Shown: one piece after another, positions 1 to 6,453 of the stretch
Layout of the letters: each line of letters opens with the position of its first letter
How positions within the stretch are numbered: position 1 is the first letter of the stretch
Assembly (NCBI GenBank): GCA_945645715.1
Contig: CALZFJ010000061.1
Location: forward strand, 1-8,900
From: an uncultured Prevotellaceae bacterium
GTDB taxonomy: Bacteria; Bacteroidota; Bacteroidia; Bacteroidales; Muribaculaceae
DNA length: 8,900 bases
Reading direction: 5' to 3'
Translations under genes and position numbers: made by a program
The notes under the pieces: generated by a model
Database searches by the model: none
Seen by the model: only the letters and a program-made list of their open reading frames with translations
Told to the model about the DNA's origin: nothing

Positions 1-5
1 ATATT

Positions 6-233
6 CTAATCAACGGGTGTTACAGTTACAGTTATTTTCAAGTTTTGGTCGCGGGTTATGGTGCTATACAGTCCCGGGGTGTCTCCATTACGGTCGGGAA
101 ATAGAGGGTCGAGAATCATGGGGAAATCATCGGCTCCTGCCGTGATGATAGGATCCTCTGTGCTGTTACAGCTGGTGAAAGTGAATGTTGAGGCTGTTAT
201 GACCAGCAACAATAATAAATATATCTTTTTCAT
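6..233 (-). CDS. Short lipoprotein after SusD; probable truncated surface glycan-binding protein
   Basis: The 75-residue product begins with a lipoprotein signal peptide: MKK, a Leu-rich core (residues 4-12) and a lipobox-like FTSC ending at Cys22. The residues after Cys (NSTEDP) include acidic ones, as in surface-exported Bacteroidota lipoproteins. The mature part (about 53 residues) contains DDFPMILDPLFPD (35-47) and ends in the strand-like run LKITVTVTPVD (65-75), which looks like the first strands of a PKD/Ig-like domain. A TAG codon at 6-8 stops it there. It starts 35 bp after susD ends and is probably co-transcribed. This position usually holds a surface glycan-binding protein (SGBP) of several hundred residues that holds polysaccharide at the cell surface. 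I infer that this is an N-terminal fragment produced by a nonsense change, or a minimal lipoprotein. Only 5 bp lie beyond the stop, so the window cannot decide. The lipoprotein call is firm; the SGBP call is tentative. Confidence 0.7.
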   Translation of the reverse strand: MKKIYLLLLLVITASTFTFTSCNSTEDPIITAGADDFPMILDPLFPDRNGDTPGLYSTITRDQNLKITVTVTPVD

Positions 234-268
234 TTCGTTCAGTTATTGAAAGTGACTTGTTAATGTGA

Positions 269-1960
269 TTATTCCTTATCCCACCACACATGGCTGTGCC
301 AATTGTCGGTGCCGCCCATGCGGCCGATAGCCTCCTCATAGTTCACTGAGTTGTATTTCGACTCAAGCTGCGGATATTTTAGGCGTACGGGTGTCTCCGG
401 ACCATCAATAATGGTGTATTCATACACTGTGTAGTTGTCGCGGTTGAGCAAGCGTGGATAGCCCGAGCGGCGAAGGTTGGCCCAGCATTCCGACGGATTG
501 GTGAGGTGAAGAATCCATGCTTGGGTGTTGATTGCATTCTTTGCCGATGCCTCAGTGGCGCCAAGACCGTTATTGTAGATATACTCATCTATTTCGCCTG
601 CTGCAAAAGGCTCACAGCCATAACGCTCCACGAGAAGCTGCATTGCTGCATATACACCCTTCTCAAAGTGCTCATCGGCATCACCATTCACATTCCAGCC
701 ATTCACGGCAGCCTCGGCAAGAAGAAGCTCTACCTCGGCGTAAGTCATGATTATGCCGGGATTATTGCTGTGAAGGAAGTTATTTGCAAGTTTCGGACGC
801 GATTCCTTATCGAGTGTGGGATTGATATCGCCATTGCCCGGATACTGCTCTTTGAGAGCTGCTACTGTTTCACTGTAGAAGCCGGCTGGCCATGCATTCC
901 ACCATGCTGCACCTGGTTCGCATGGTGCTATCGTCACTTCTCCTGCAGCTGCTTTTGCAAGAATCTCATCGGTGAGGTCAACGCGTCCTTCGAGACTTGT
1001 CTGGCTGCGAAGCACATCATAATAGAATCGGCAGAGACGATGCAATCGTGGGTCGGCTGTGTCGCGAAGTGTGTTGTAGAATGTGGTGCAAATGAATGTC
1101 GGACCTGTGGGGTCTTGACCGAAACAAATCTTTGACAGTGCGTTGCCACGATAGTCGTTGCTGCCATCCTGTCCGAAGTTGAATGTTACGTCCATATAAT
1201 TAACGTAAGCATCATCGGCTGAACTTGAAATATATCCACCTTCGGCATTCACTGCTGCCTCAAATTCTTGTTTTGCCTTCTCGGGAGCTACGCCCGAAAT
1301 ACGCATTGCAAAGCGCATGCGCAATGAGTTGGCAAGCTTTATCCACTTCGATGTATCACCTGCATAACCGGTTACGTCGCCTGTAAGGCGGTCGGTACCT
1401 TTCTTGAGCTGTTCCACGCAAGCTGCAAGCTCAGTGAAGAAAAAGTTGTAGATATCTTCTTGCTTGTCATAGCGGGGAGTTGCAATGCCCTCGATAAAGC
1501 CAAGACCGGCCTCAGTGCAGGGAATATCGCCATAAGTGTCGGTGAGGAGCGTCATAATGTACACACGCTGTATGCGGAGTGCTGCATTCACACAAAGCAT
1601 ATCATCGCTCTGCGTACTATGGATGCCATCTACAAGATTTTTCACAGCCATTGTGTAGAATGAATCCCACATGCGGCGCATCTGGTCGTTATCGGGGTTT
1701 AGGGCTCCGCCATAGAACGCTGCGTTCCATGTGCCCATAAATTGCTGCGTAAATGCATACACATAGCTGCGATACACTTCCATCTGGCTGAAGTCGCCAT
1801 AGCTCTGAAGCAGAGCTGTTGTGAGCTGTGCATTCGGATCGATTACGTTGGCTTTTGATTCATCGGTATTGAGGTCCTCCATATAGCTGTCGCTACACGA
1901 TGACAATGATGCGCCGAGAGCCATTACCGAAACCAAAAATATATTGAATTTCTTTTTCAT
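269..1960 (-). CDS. SusD/RagB-family nutrient-binding outer-membrane lipoprotein (SusD-like_2 type)
   Basis: This 563-residue protein is the glycan-binding lid that pairs with the SusC-like channel encoded just upstream (59-bp gap), on the outer face of the outer membrane. Residues 1-22 form a lipoprotein signal peptide with lipobox LSSC (Cys22), followed by SDSYMEDL, whose acidic residues suit surface export. The opening of the mature protein (EDLNTDESKANVIDPNAQL, about 28-46), the YAEVELLLAEAA segment in the later part, the ECWANLRRSGYP segment (491-502) and the Trp-rich end (HVWWDKE) match the SusD-like_2 branch rather than classical starch SusD. Its length is normal for the family and no frame break is visible. 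The ATG at 1958-1960 is chosen because it directly precedes the signal peptide. The ligand cannot be read from the sequence; the GH16 neighbour suggests a beta-glucan. No gene symbol is given because this is a family member, not the starch-specific susD. Confidence 0.95.
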   Translation of the reverse strand: MKKKFNIFLVSVMALGASLSSCSDSYMEDLNTDESKANVIDPNAQLTTALLQSYGDFSQMEVYRSYVYAFTQQFMGTWNAAFYGGALNPDNDQMRRMWDSFYTMAVKNLVDGIHSTQSDDMLCVNAALRIQRVYIMTLLTDTYGDIPCTEAGLGFIEGIATPRYDKQEDIYNFFFTELAACVEQLKKGTDRLTGDVTGYAGDTSKWIKLANSLRMRFAMRISGVAPEKAKQEFEAAVNAEGGYISSSADDAYVNYMDVTFNFGQDGSNDYRGNALSKICFGQDPTGPTFICTTFYNTLRDTADPRLHRLCRFYYDVLRSQTSLEGRVDLTDEILAKAAAGEVTIAPCEPGAAWWNAWPAGFYSETVAALKEQYPGNGDINPTLDKESRPKLANNFLHSNNPGIIMTYAEVELLLAEAAVNGWNVNGDADEHFEKGVYAAMQLLVERYGCEPFAAGEIDEYIYNNGLGATEASAKNAINTQAWILHLTNPSECWANLRRSGYPRLLNRDNYTVYEYTIIDGPETPVRLKYPQLESKYNSVNYEEAIGRMGGTDNWHSHVWWDKE

Positions 1961-2019
1961 TGTTTCCAGAATTGTTATTTTTTCGTTTGTTTTTCTTTGT
2001 TCATTATCGCTTGCTCTCT
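1961..2019 (-). promoter_or_regulatory. A-rich susC-susD spacer and susD leader without Shine-Dalgarno
   Basis: The 59-bp spacer on the coding strand is strongly A-rich before the susD ATG (for example ACAAAGAAAAACAAACG) and has no GGAGG-like site. A-rich leaders without Shine-Dalgarno are usual in Bacteroidota. I see no hairpin with a T-tract and no clear TAnnTTTG promoter, so read-through from susC is the simplest reading. Confidence 0.45.
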
Positions 2020-5000
2020 TTAGAACTTCAAATTCACATTAAGTCCGTAGCTCTTGCGCGATGGAAGCGAGCCATACTCCAGACCCATACCGGTGGTGTT
2101 GTTGAAATTTGAATCGGGATCGATATTCGGAATGTTCTTCCACACAATGAATGGGTTACGCGCTACAAACGACACTGTAAGTCCCTTCACTGCCTTTCCG
2201 AGTGCTCCTTGTGGCACTGTGTAGGCAAGAGTGATTTCGCGGCACTTCACATACGAGTTGTCATAGATAAACGGAAGCGGTGTGTTGCGGCTCACGTCAA
2301 ACCAGTAAGTCTCAGGGTTCACTGCAATATCGTTGGCACGATATCCCGTAACATTGCCTGCATCGTCTTTTACCTCGATAACGCCCGGAGCTACAAAGCC
2401 CTGCACATTTCCGGCTGCACGCCACGAATCGATTGTCATTCCGGCTGCTTTGCGGTTTTCCTCGCTCTGATACCACTCGGCACGTCCAGCAAGTGTTTCA
2501 GGAGCCTTACCCGACTCATATGAGCCACGCATCGACATCGAGTAGAGATCGGCACCCACTTTCACATCAAATACGGCTGAAAGACGGAAGTTCTTGTAGC
2601 TCACAGTGGTGTAGAAACCACCTGTCCAGTCCCAAGCTGCATTGCCAAGTGTCTTGAGCTCGCTGCTGTATGTGGGAAGTCCGGTTTCGGGATTGATAAT
2701 CACCTCTCCCTTCTCGTTGCGGTTGAAGTCGGGACCGATAATCGAACCGAAGTTCTCGCCCACTTTTGCCGCAACCGACACGTTACACCAAGTAGCTTTC
2801 TCAAGCTCAAAGTATGGCATGTCTTCCACAAGTTTCTTCACTTTATTTGTGTTCTTCGAGAAGTTTACGCCCAGGTCGATTGCCCAGTCTTTTGTCTGTA
2901 ATGCACGTCCGTTAAGTGTAAGCTCAATACCACGGTTTTGAATCTCACCGGCATTTACTAAGCGGTAGTCATAACCCGAGGCAGCTGATGATGCGAGGCC
3001 AAGAATCTGATTCTTTGAAAGCTGGTCGTAGTAGGTGAAATCAAAACCAAAGCGGTTATCAAAGAATTTCATTTCAAGTCCGAGTTCAAACGAATTGGTC
3101 TTTGTGGGCTTCAAGTCCTTGTTGGGCATTGTAGTGTTGTTAATCATTCCGATAGTATAACCCGGATAGGCAAACTTCGATGATGTGTAGTTGAGAGCAA
3201 GCTGGTAAGGATCGGTATCGCTACCTACTTGTGCCCACGACAGGCGCAACTTTCCATAAGGCACTATGTGACGGTTCTTGAAATACTCCGAGAATACCCA
3301 GCTACCCGAGATTGAAGGATAGAGATAAGTGTTGTTGCCCTGTGGCAAAGTTGACGACTTGTCGCCACGGATTGTTCCTTCAAGATAGTAGGTGTGGTCG
3401 TAGCCGACGCTTGCCGAGCCGAAGATTGAATTTATCTGCTTGCAATAAGTGTTCTCCTGAATGCTCTGGTCATTGAAGTTCATTATGGCAATCACATCCT
3501 TCATCTTCATGTCCATGCCTGTGAGAATAGTCGTCTTGTTGTCAACCTTGAAAATGTTTCCTCCCACAGTGGCATTGAAGTCGAATTTACCCCAGTTGTT
3601 GTTATATAGTGCAAGAATTTCGGCGTTGAGGGTACGGTTGTTGAAGATGCTTGTTTGGAGTTGTCCGGTTTCATAGCCCGGAGTTGTGGGAGCCTTGTAG
3701 TCCTCAAATGTAAAGTTGTTGATGTCGGTTCCAATGGTTCCCTGGATTTTAAGGTTTTTTGTGATGTTATAGATTGCCTTACCGGTGAGGCGCCACACGT
3801 CCTTTGCCGATTTGTTGTAGTTCTTGTAGATTTCCCAATACGGGTTTACATTATACGGGTCATAGCCGTTCCAGTTGGCATATTCGCCCTGCTCATTCTC
3901 ATAGTGCTTGAGCCACTCCTGGTTATAGGTAGTGGCAAGAGTCATAAGGTTCTTTCCCACATTGCTCTTGCTGTCGCCGAGTGCCGGACGATTCTTTACA
4001 TTTTCACGGGTGTAATTGGCTGTAAAGTCAAGGTCAACCTTGCCAAGCGTTGTGTTGGCACGCAAGTTGAATGCATCACGGCTCATGTGAGTTTCGGGCA
4101 CAATGTCCTTGTTGCGCATGTCGGTCATCGAGAAGCGTATTCCGCTATTGCCGCTACTTGCGCTCACAATCACAGTGTTGGATGCAGTGAGACCGGTGCG
4201 GAAGAAGTCGCTTGCATTGTCGGGATAGATTTTGTAGGGGCGCGACTCACCATCAAAGTAGTTCACCATGTTGTTGTCGGCTTTGGGACCCCAGCTCTTG
4301 TTAGTGTTTGATTTTGCATCTACACTATATCCGCCATTGGAGCCCATTCCATACACCTGCTGCACGTCGTTCCACTTTGCAAGCTGAGTGTCGATTGTGA
4401 GCGAACCGTTATATTCCACTGAATACTGCTCTTTGCCGGCTTTCTTGGTGGTGATGAGGATTACTCCGTGTGATGCACGGCTACCATAAAGTGCCGATGC
4501 TGCCGGTCCCTTCAGCACTGTCATGTTCTCTATATCATCGGGGTTGATTGCCGAGATACCGTCACCAAGGTCGTAACCGCCTCCTGATGTTGCGCTACCA
4601 AAGTTGGTGTTATCCAAGGGCACACCATCGATAACGTAAAGAGGCTGGTTGTTTCCTGTCATTTCGGTATTACCGCGAAGAAGCACGCGAGTAGAACCTG
4701 CTGCTCCTGCCGTCTGGCTCACAACGAGTCCGGCCACCTTTCCCGAGAGGGAGTTGATTACGTTGGTTTCCTTCGCCTTCTGGAGGTCTTCTCCTTTGAC
4801 CTCACCAACGCCATAACCAAGAGCTTTGCGGTCGCGCTTGATGCCGAGTGCGGTCACTACCACCTCATTGAGCACCACATTGTCCTCCTGGAGTACAATC
4901 TCCATATTGGCAGTTGATTTAAGCTCCACCGTCTTATAGCCGATGTAGCTCACAGTGATTTTTGTTCCGGGCTTCACTGAAAGAGTGAATTTTCCGTCAA

Positions 5001-5208
5001 AATCAGTTACGGCACCTTTCTCACCGGCTTTCACTGTTGCACCAATGATTGGTTCATTGCCGTCGGTCACTACGCCCGTCACTTTTTGGGCTTGACTTTG
5101 TGCAGCCGACGAGGTGACATCATCGGCCCATGCTTTCTGGAATCCCGGTGCTACAAGCAAAGATGCAGCAAGCAGGAATTGCAGAAATCTTCTTTTCATG
5201 CTGTTCAT
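2020..5208 (-). CDS. SusC/RagA-family TonB-dependent outer-membrane transporter
   Basis: This 1062-residue protein is a TonB-dependent outer-membrane channel that imports oligosaccharides captured by the SusD partner. Residues 1 to about 29 are a Sec signal peptide ending near AWA|DD. About 42-108 form a carboxypeptidase-regulatory-like beta-sandwich (VTGVVTDG, TDFDGKFTL, SYIGYKTVEL), typical of SusC and absent from classical siderophore receptors. LNEVVVTALGIKRDRKALGY (113-132) is the SusC/RagA signature and includes a TonB-box-like stretch. The plug follows, with YVIDGVPLDN (191-200) and INPDDIENMTVLKGPAASAL (221-240). The rest is a beta-barrel ending in LNVNLKF with a C-terminal Phe, as expected for the assembly signal. 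Length is normal and the reading frame intact. The start is either ATG 5206-5208 or the ATG three codons later; both leave a good signal peptide. The gap to the GH16 gene is 42 bp. The substrate is inferred from context only. Confidence 0.97.
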   Translation of the reverse strand: MNSMKRRFLQFLLAASLLVAPGFQKAWADDVTSSAAQSQAQKVTGVVTDGNEPIIGATVKAGEKGAVTDFDGKFTLSVKPGTKITVSYIGYKTVELKSTANMEIVLQEDNVVLNEVVVTALGIKRDRKALGYGVGEVKGEDLQKAKETNVINSLSGKVAGLVVSQTAGAAGSTRVLLRGNTEMTGNNQPLYVIDGVPLDNTNFGSATSGGGYDLGDGISAINPDDIENMTVLKGPAASALYGSRASHGVILITTKKAGKEQYSVEYNGSLTIDTQLAKWNDVQQVYGMGSNGGYSVDAKSNTNKSWGPKADNNMVNYFDGESRPYKIYPDNASDFFRTGLTASNTVIVSASSGNSGIRFSMTDMRNKDIVPETHMSRDAFNLRANTTLGKVDLDFTANYTRENVKNRPALGDSKSNVGKNLMTLATTYNQEWLKHYENEQGEYANWNGYDPYNVNPYWEIYKNYNKSAKDVWRLTGKAIYNITKNLKIQGTIGTDINNFTFEDYKAPTTPGYETGQLQTSIFNNRTLNAEILALYNNNWGKFDFNATVGGNIFKVDNKTTILTGMDMKMKDVIAIMNFNDQSIQENTYCKQINSIFGSASVGYDHTYYLEGTIRGDKSSTLPQGNNTYLYPSISGSWVFSEYFKNRHIVPYGKLRLSWAQVGSDTDPYQLALNYTSSKFAYPGYTIGMINNTTMPNKDLKPTKTNSFELGLEMKFFDNRFGFDFTYYDQLSKNQILGLASSAASGYDYRLVNAGEIQNRGIELTLNGRALQTKDWAIDLGVNFSKNTNKVKKLVEDMPYFELEKATWCNVSVAAKVGENFGSIIGPDFNRNEKGEVIINPETGLPTYSSELKTLGNAAWDWTGGFYTTVSYKNFRLSAVFDVKVGADLYSMSMRGSYESGKAPETLAGRAEWYQSEENRKAAGMTIDSWRAAGNVQGFVAPGVIEVKDDAGNVTGYRANDIAVNPETYWFDVSRNTPLPFIYDNSYVKCREITLAYTVPQGALGKAVKGLTVSFVARNPFIVWKNIPNIDPDSNFNNTTGMGLEYGSLPSRKSYGLNVNLKF

Positions 5209-5250
5209 AATTTTGGTTTGTAAAATAGTTTATTTTTGAGGATGTGGCAT
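5209..5250 (-). promoter_or_regulatory. GH16-susC spacer, A/T-rich susC leader
   Basis: The 42-bp spacer reads on the coding strand as an A/T-rich leader ending in CAAACCAAAATT before the susC ATG. It shows no Shine-Dalgarno, no terminator-like hairpin and no good TAnnTTTG element, which supports co-transcription with the GH16 gene. A weak internal promoter or an RNA processing site cannot be excluded. Confidence 0.4.
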
Positions 5251-6252
5251 TCAGTTCTTGAACACCAATTTGTTATTATGCAAATAAATGCCACTCGCTG
5301 TCGGCTCTTGCTGCAGGCAAATGCCTGTGAGAGTGTACCATGAGATAGTGTTTGCCATGTTGTCGGCTGCAATTGTTTCCACAGCGGCATCGTTCTCACC
5401 ACTCACCACATTGTTAGCTCCTTCAAGCTGATATACACGCACATAGTCTATTAGCATCGAGGCATTGTCGCCTTTGTTGGGCAACGCCGTTACACCCGAT
5501 GTGGTAAGTATGCCGGGATAGTTGCCACCCACTGCAAGATTGAAGAGTATGTGGAATGGCTTGTGGAAATAATCGTGCGACGCACTGCCTTGGGCAATCG
5601 AGGCCGTATAATAAGGTGCAGTGCAATCATCGAGGTAGCACTCAATGCTTTCTTCATTCCACACACAAGTGAATGTGTGGAAATCACCGGTGATATCATA
5701 GTCGGCTACCACCATCCCCGACGCATCGTCCATGTAATGCTCATTGTAGTTGGGTCCCCAGTGAATGTTTCCAGCATAAAGTCGCTCCACCGTGCCATTG
5801 GCAATGCCGTCCTTGTGGCCGGCTTCCATAATGTCGATTTCACCGCATGCAGGCCAATTGACGGTGACAATATCCTGACCCATCATCCAGAATGCCGGCC
5901 ATAGTCCATTGGCAAGGCGTGGCATCTTTATTCGGGCTTCGATTTTGCCATGGGTGAAACTCACCTTTCCGCATGAGTTTACACGTCCCGAAGTGAATCG
6001 CTTTGCTTCAAATGATTCCTTGATGGCAGTCAGCACCAAGCAACCATCTTGCACTTTCACATTAGCGGTGCGGTCGGTGTAATATTGCAGTTCGCGGTTT
6101 GATGGATTTGCCACAACCTCTACATTCCAGTTGACGCCGAGTGTGTTGTTGTCAAACTCGTCGCTCCACACTAATTGATAATTTTGAGCCTCCACAGCAG
6201 GTGCCATTGTTAACGACATCAGTGAGGCAAAGAAGAAAGTTTTCAGGTTCAT
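5251..6252 (-). CDS. Secreted GH16 endo-beta-1,3(4)-glucanase (laminarinase type) with T9SS-like C-terminal tail
   Basis: The 333-residue product (numbered from the ATG at 6250-6252) is a retaining endo-glycosidase. Residues 1-22 are a Sec signal peptide ending VEA|QN, with no lipobox. The GH16 domain spans about 24-278. Its active site GEIDIME gives nucleophile Glu138, Asp140 and acid/base Glu143. The extra Met marks the beta-bulge E-x-D-x-x-E type found in laminarinases, agarases and carrageenases, not the lichenase/XET type. NRELQYYT (52-59), GLWPAFWM (116-123), WPACGE and FHILFNLAVGGNYPG (233-247) favour laminarinase. About 279-333 form a tail (WYTLTGICLQ, then SGIYLHNNKLVFKN) like T9SS type A sorting tails. 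There are six Cys in the mature protein. An in-frame start at 6309 is rejected because it lies upstream of the predicted promoter and would put 19 residues before the signal peptide; ATG 6258 (two codons longer) remains possible. Probably the first gene of the operon. Exact substrate (laminarin, mixed-linkage glucan, yeast glucan) is inferred. Confidence 0.93.
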   Translation of the reverse strand: MNLKTFFFASLMSLTMAPAVEAQNYQLVWSDEFDNNTLGVNWNVEVVANPSNRELQYYTDRTANVKVQDGCLVLTAIKESFEAKRFTSGRVNSCGKVSFTHGKIEARIKMPRLANGLWPAFWMMGQDIVTVNWPACGEIDIMEAGHKDGIANGTVERLYAGNIHWGPNYNEHYMDDASGMVVADYDITGDFHTFTCVWNEESIECYLDDCTAPYYTASIAQGSASHDYFHKPFHILFNLAVGGNYPGILTTSGVTALPNKGDNASMLIDYVRVYQLEGANNVVSGENDAAVETIAADNMANTISWYTLTGICLQQEPTASGIYLHNNKLVFKN

Positions 6253-6284
6253 AATCATTCTGTTGTGAAAAAGTTTTTGTATTG

Positions 6285-6292
6285 CAAAATTA
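6285..6292 (-). promoter_or_regulatory. Bacteroidota -7 promoter element (TAATTTTG) of the PUL operon
   Basis: The minus strand reads TAATTTTG, an exact match to the Bacteroidota primary-sigma -7 consensus TAnnTTTG. It lies 32 bp before the GH16 ATG at 6252, so transcription would begin near 6278 and leave a leader of about 25 nt. I see no TTTG at the expected -33 place; the nearest 18-bp repeat (6313-6330) covers that zone instead, 20 bp from the -7 element. That layout suits a promoter that depends on an activator. Confidence 0.6.
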
Positions 6293-6312
6293 TCTACAAC
6301 TACTCTCACATC

Positions 6313-6381
6313 AGGTTTTCATTCTATCAATTAAGGTTTCTATTCTATCAAATCGTGCTGTAAAGGTTTCTATTATATCAA
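6313..6381 (-). repeat. Three 18-bp direct repeats, candidate operator of the HTCS regulator
   Basis: On the minus strand the copies are TTGATATAATAGAAACCT (6364-6381), TTGATAGAATAGAAACCT (6334-6351) and TTGATAGAATGAAAACCT (6313-6330). The first two match at 17/18, the last two at 16/18. Starts are 30 and 21 bp apart, close to three and two turns of the helix, so all copies would face nearly the same side. AraC-family DNA-binding domains contact about 17-18 bp and often bind direct repeats about 21 bp apart. The array lies between the HTCS terminator and the operon's -7 element, with the nearest copy over the -33 region. I infer that it is the binding site through which the neighbouring HTCS activates the PUL. 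The repeats are seen directly; the binding partner is inferred. Confidence 0.75.
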
Positions 6382-6410
6382 AATATTGTGATTATTACCA
6401 TATTACAGAA

Positions 6411-6442
6411 AAAATCCTCACCGTTTTTGCAGTGAGGATTTT
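6411..6442 (-). terminator. Rho-independent terminator after the HTCS gene, possibly bidirectional
   Basis: The arms AAAATCCTCAC and GTGAGGATTTT form a perfect 11-bp stem around a 10-nt loop. On the minus strand the hairpin begins 11 nt after the HTCS stop, and its second arm runs into a T-tract (GGATTTTTT). The A-tract preceding the stem gives a T-rich end on the other strand too, so it could work both ways. It separates the regulator's transcript from the PUL promoter. Confidence 0.88.
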
Positions 6443-6453
6443 CAATTTATCTG

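Larger units (their letters stand above)
6..6278 (-). other. Predicted PUL operon: GH16, susC-like, susD-like, lipoprotein
   Basis: Four minus-strand genes are separated by 42, 59 and 35 bp, with no terminator-like hairpin between them. A TAATTTTG element precedes the first gene and a strong hairpin isolates the group from the regulator upstream. I infer one transcript starting near 6278 and running off the left edge. The transcription start is an estimate from the -7 element, not an observation. Confidence 0.6.

Noticed and set aside
506..1135. A 209-codon open frame on the plus strand.
   Set aside because: It is opposite the susD-like gene, very Cys-rich, with no domain and no promoter; read as a shadow frame.
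3655..4311. A 218-codon open frame on the plus strand.
   Set aside because: It lies entirely opposite the susC-like gene, whose frame has unmistakable family sequence. The translation (rich in Val, Ile, Cys and His) has no recognisable domain and looks like the antisense shadow of a coding frame.
6245..6262. A possible fourth repeat copy beginning AGGTTC over the GH16 start codon.
   Set aside because: Only the first few bases and scattered A/T positions match; it is explained by the coding sequence and is too weak to count.
6253..6309. A longer GH16 start adding 19 residues from the ATG at 6307-6309.
   Set aside because: It lies upstream of the predicted -7 element (6285-6292), and the added residues would precede a normal signal peptide that begins at 6252.
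6313..6381. The three repeats as a CRISPR remnant.
   Set aside because: Units are only 18 bp, the gaps between them are 3 and 12 bp, and they sit directly upstream of a promoter; this fits regulator sites, not repeat-spacer structure.
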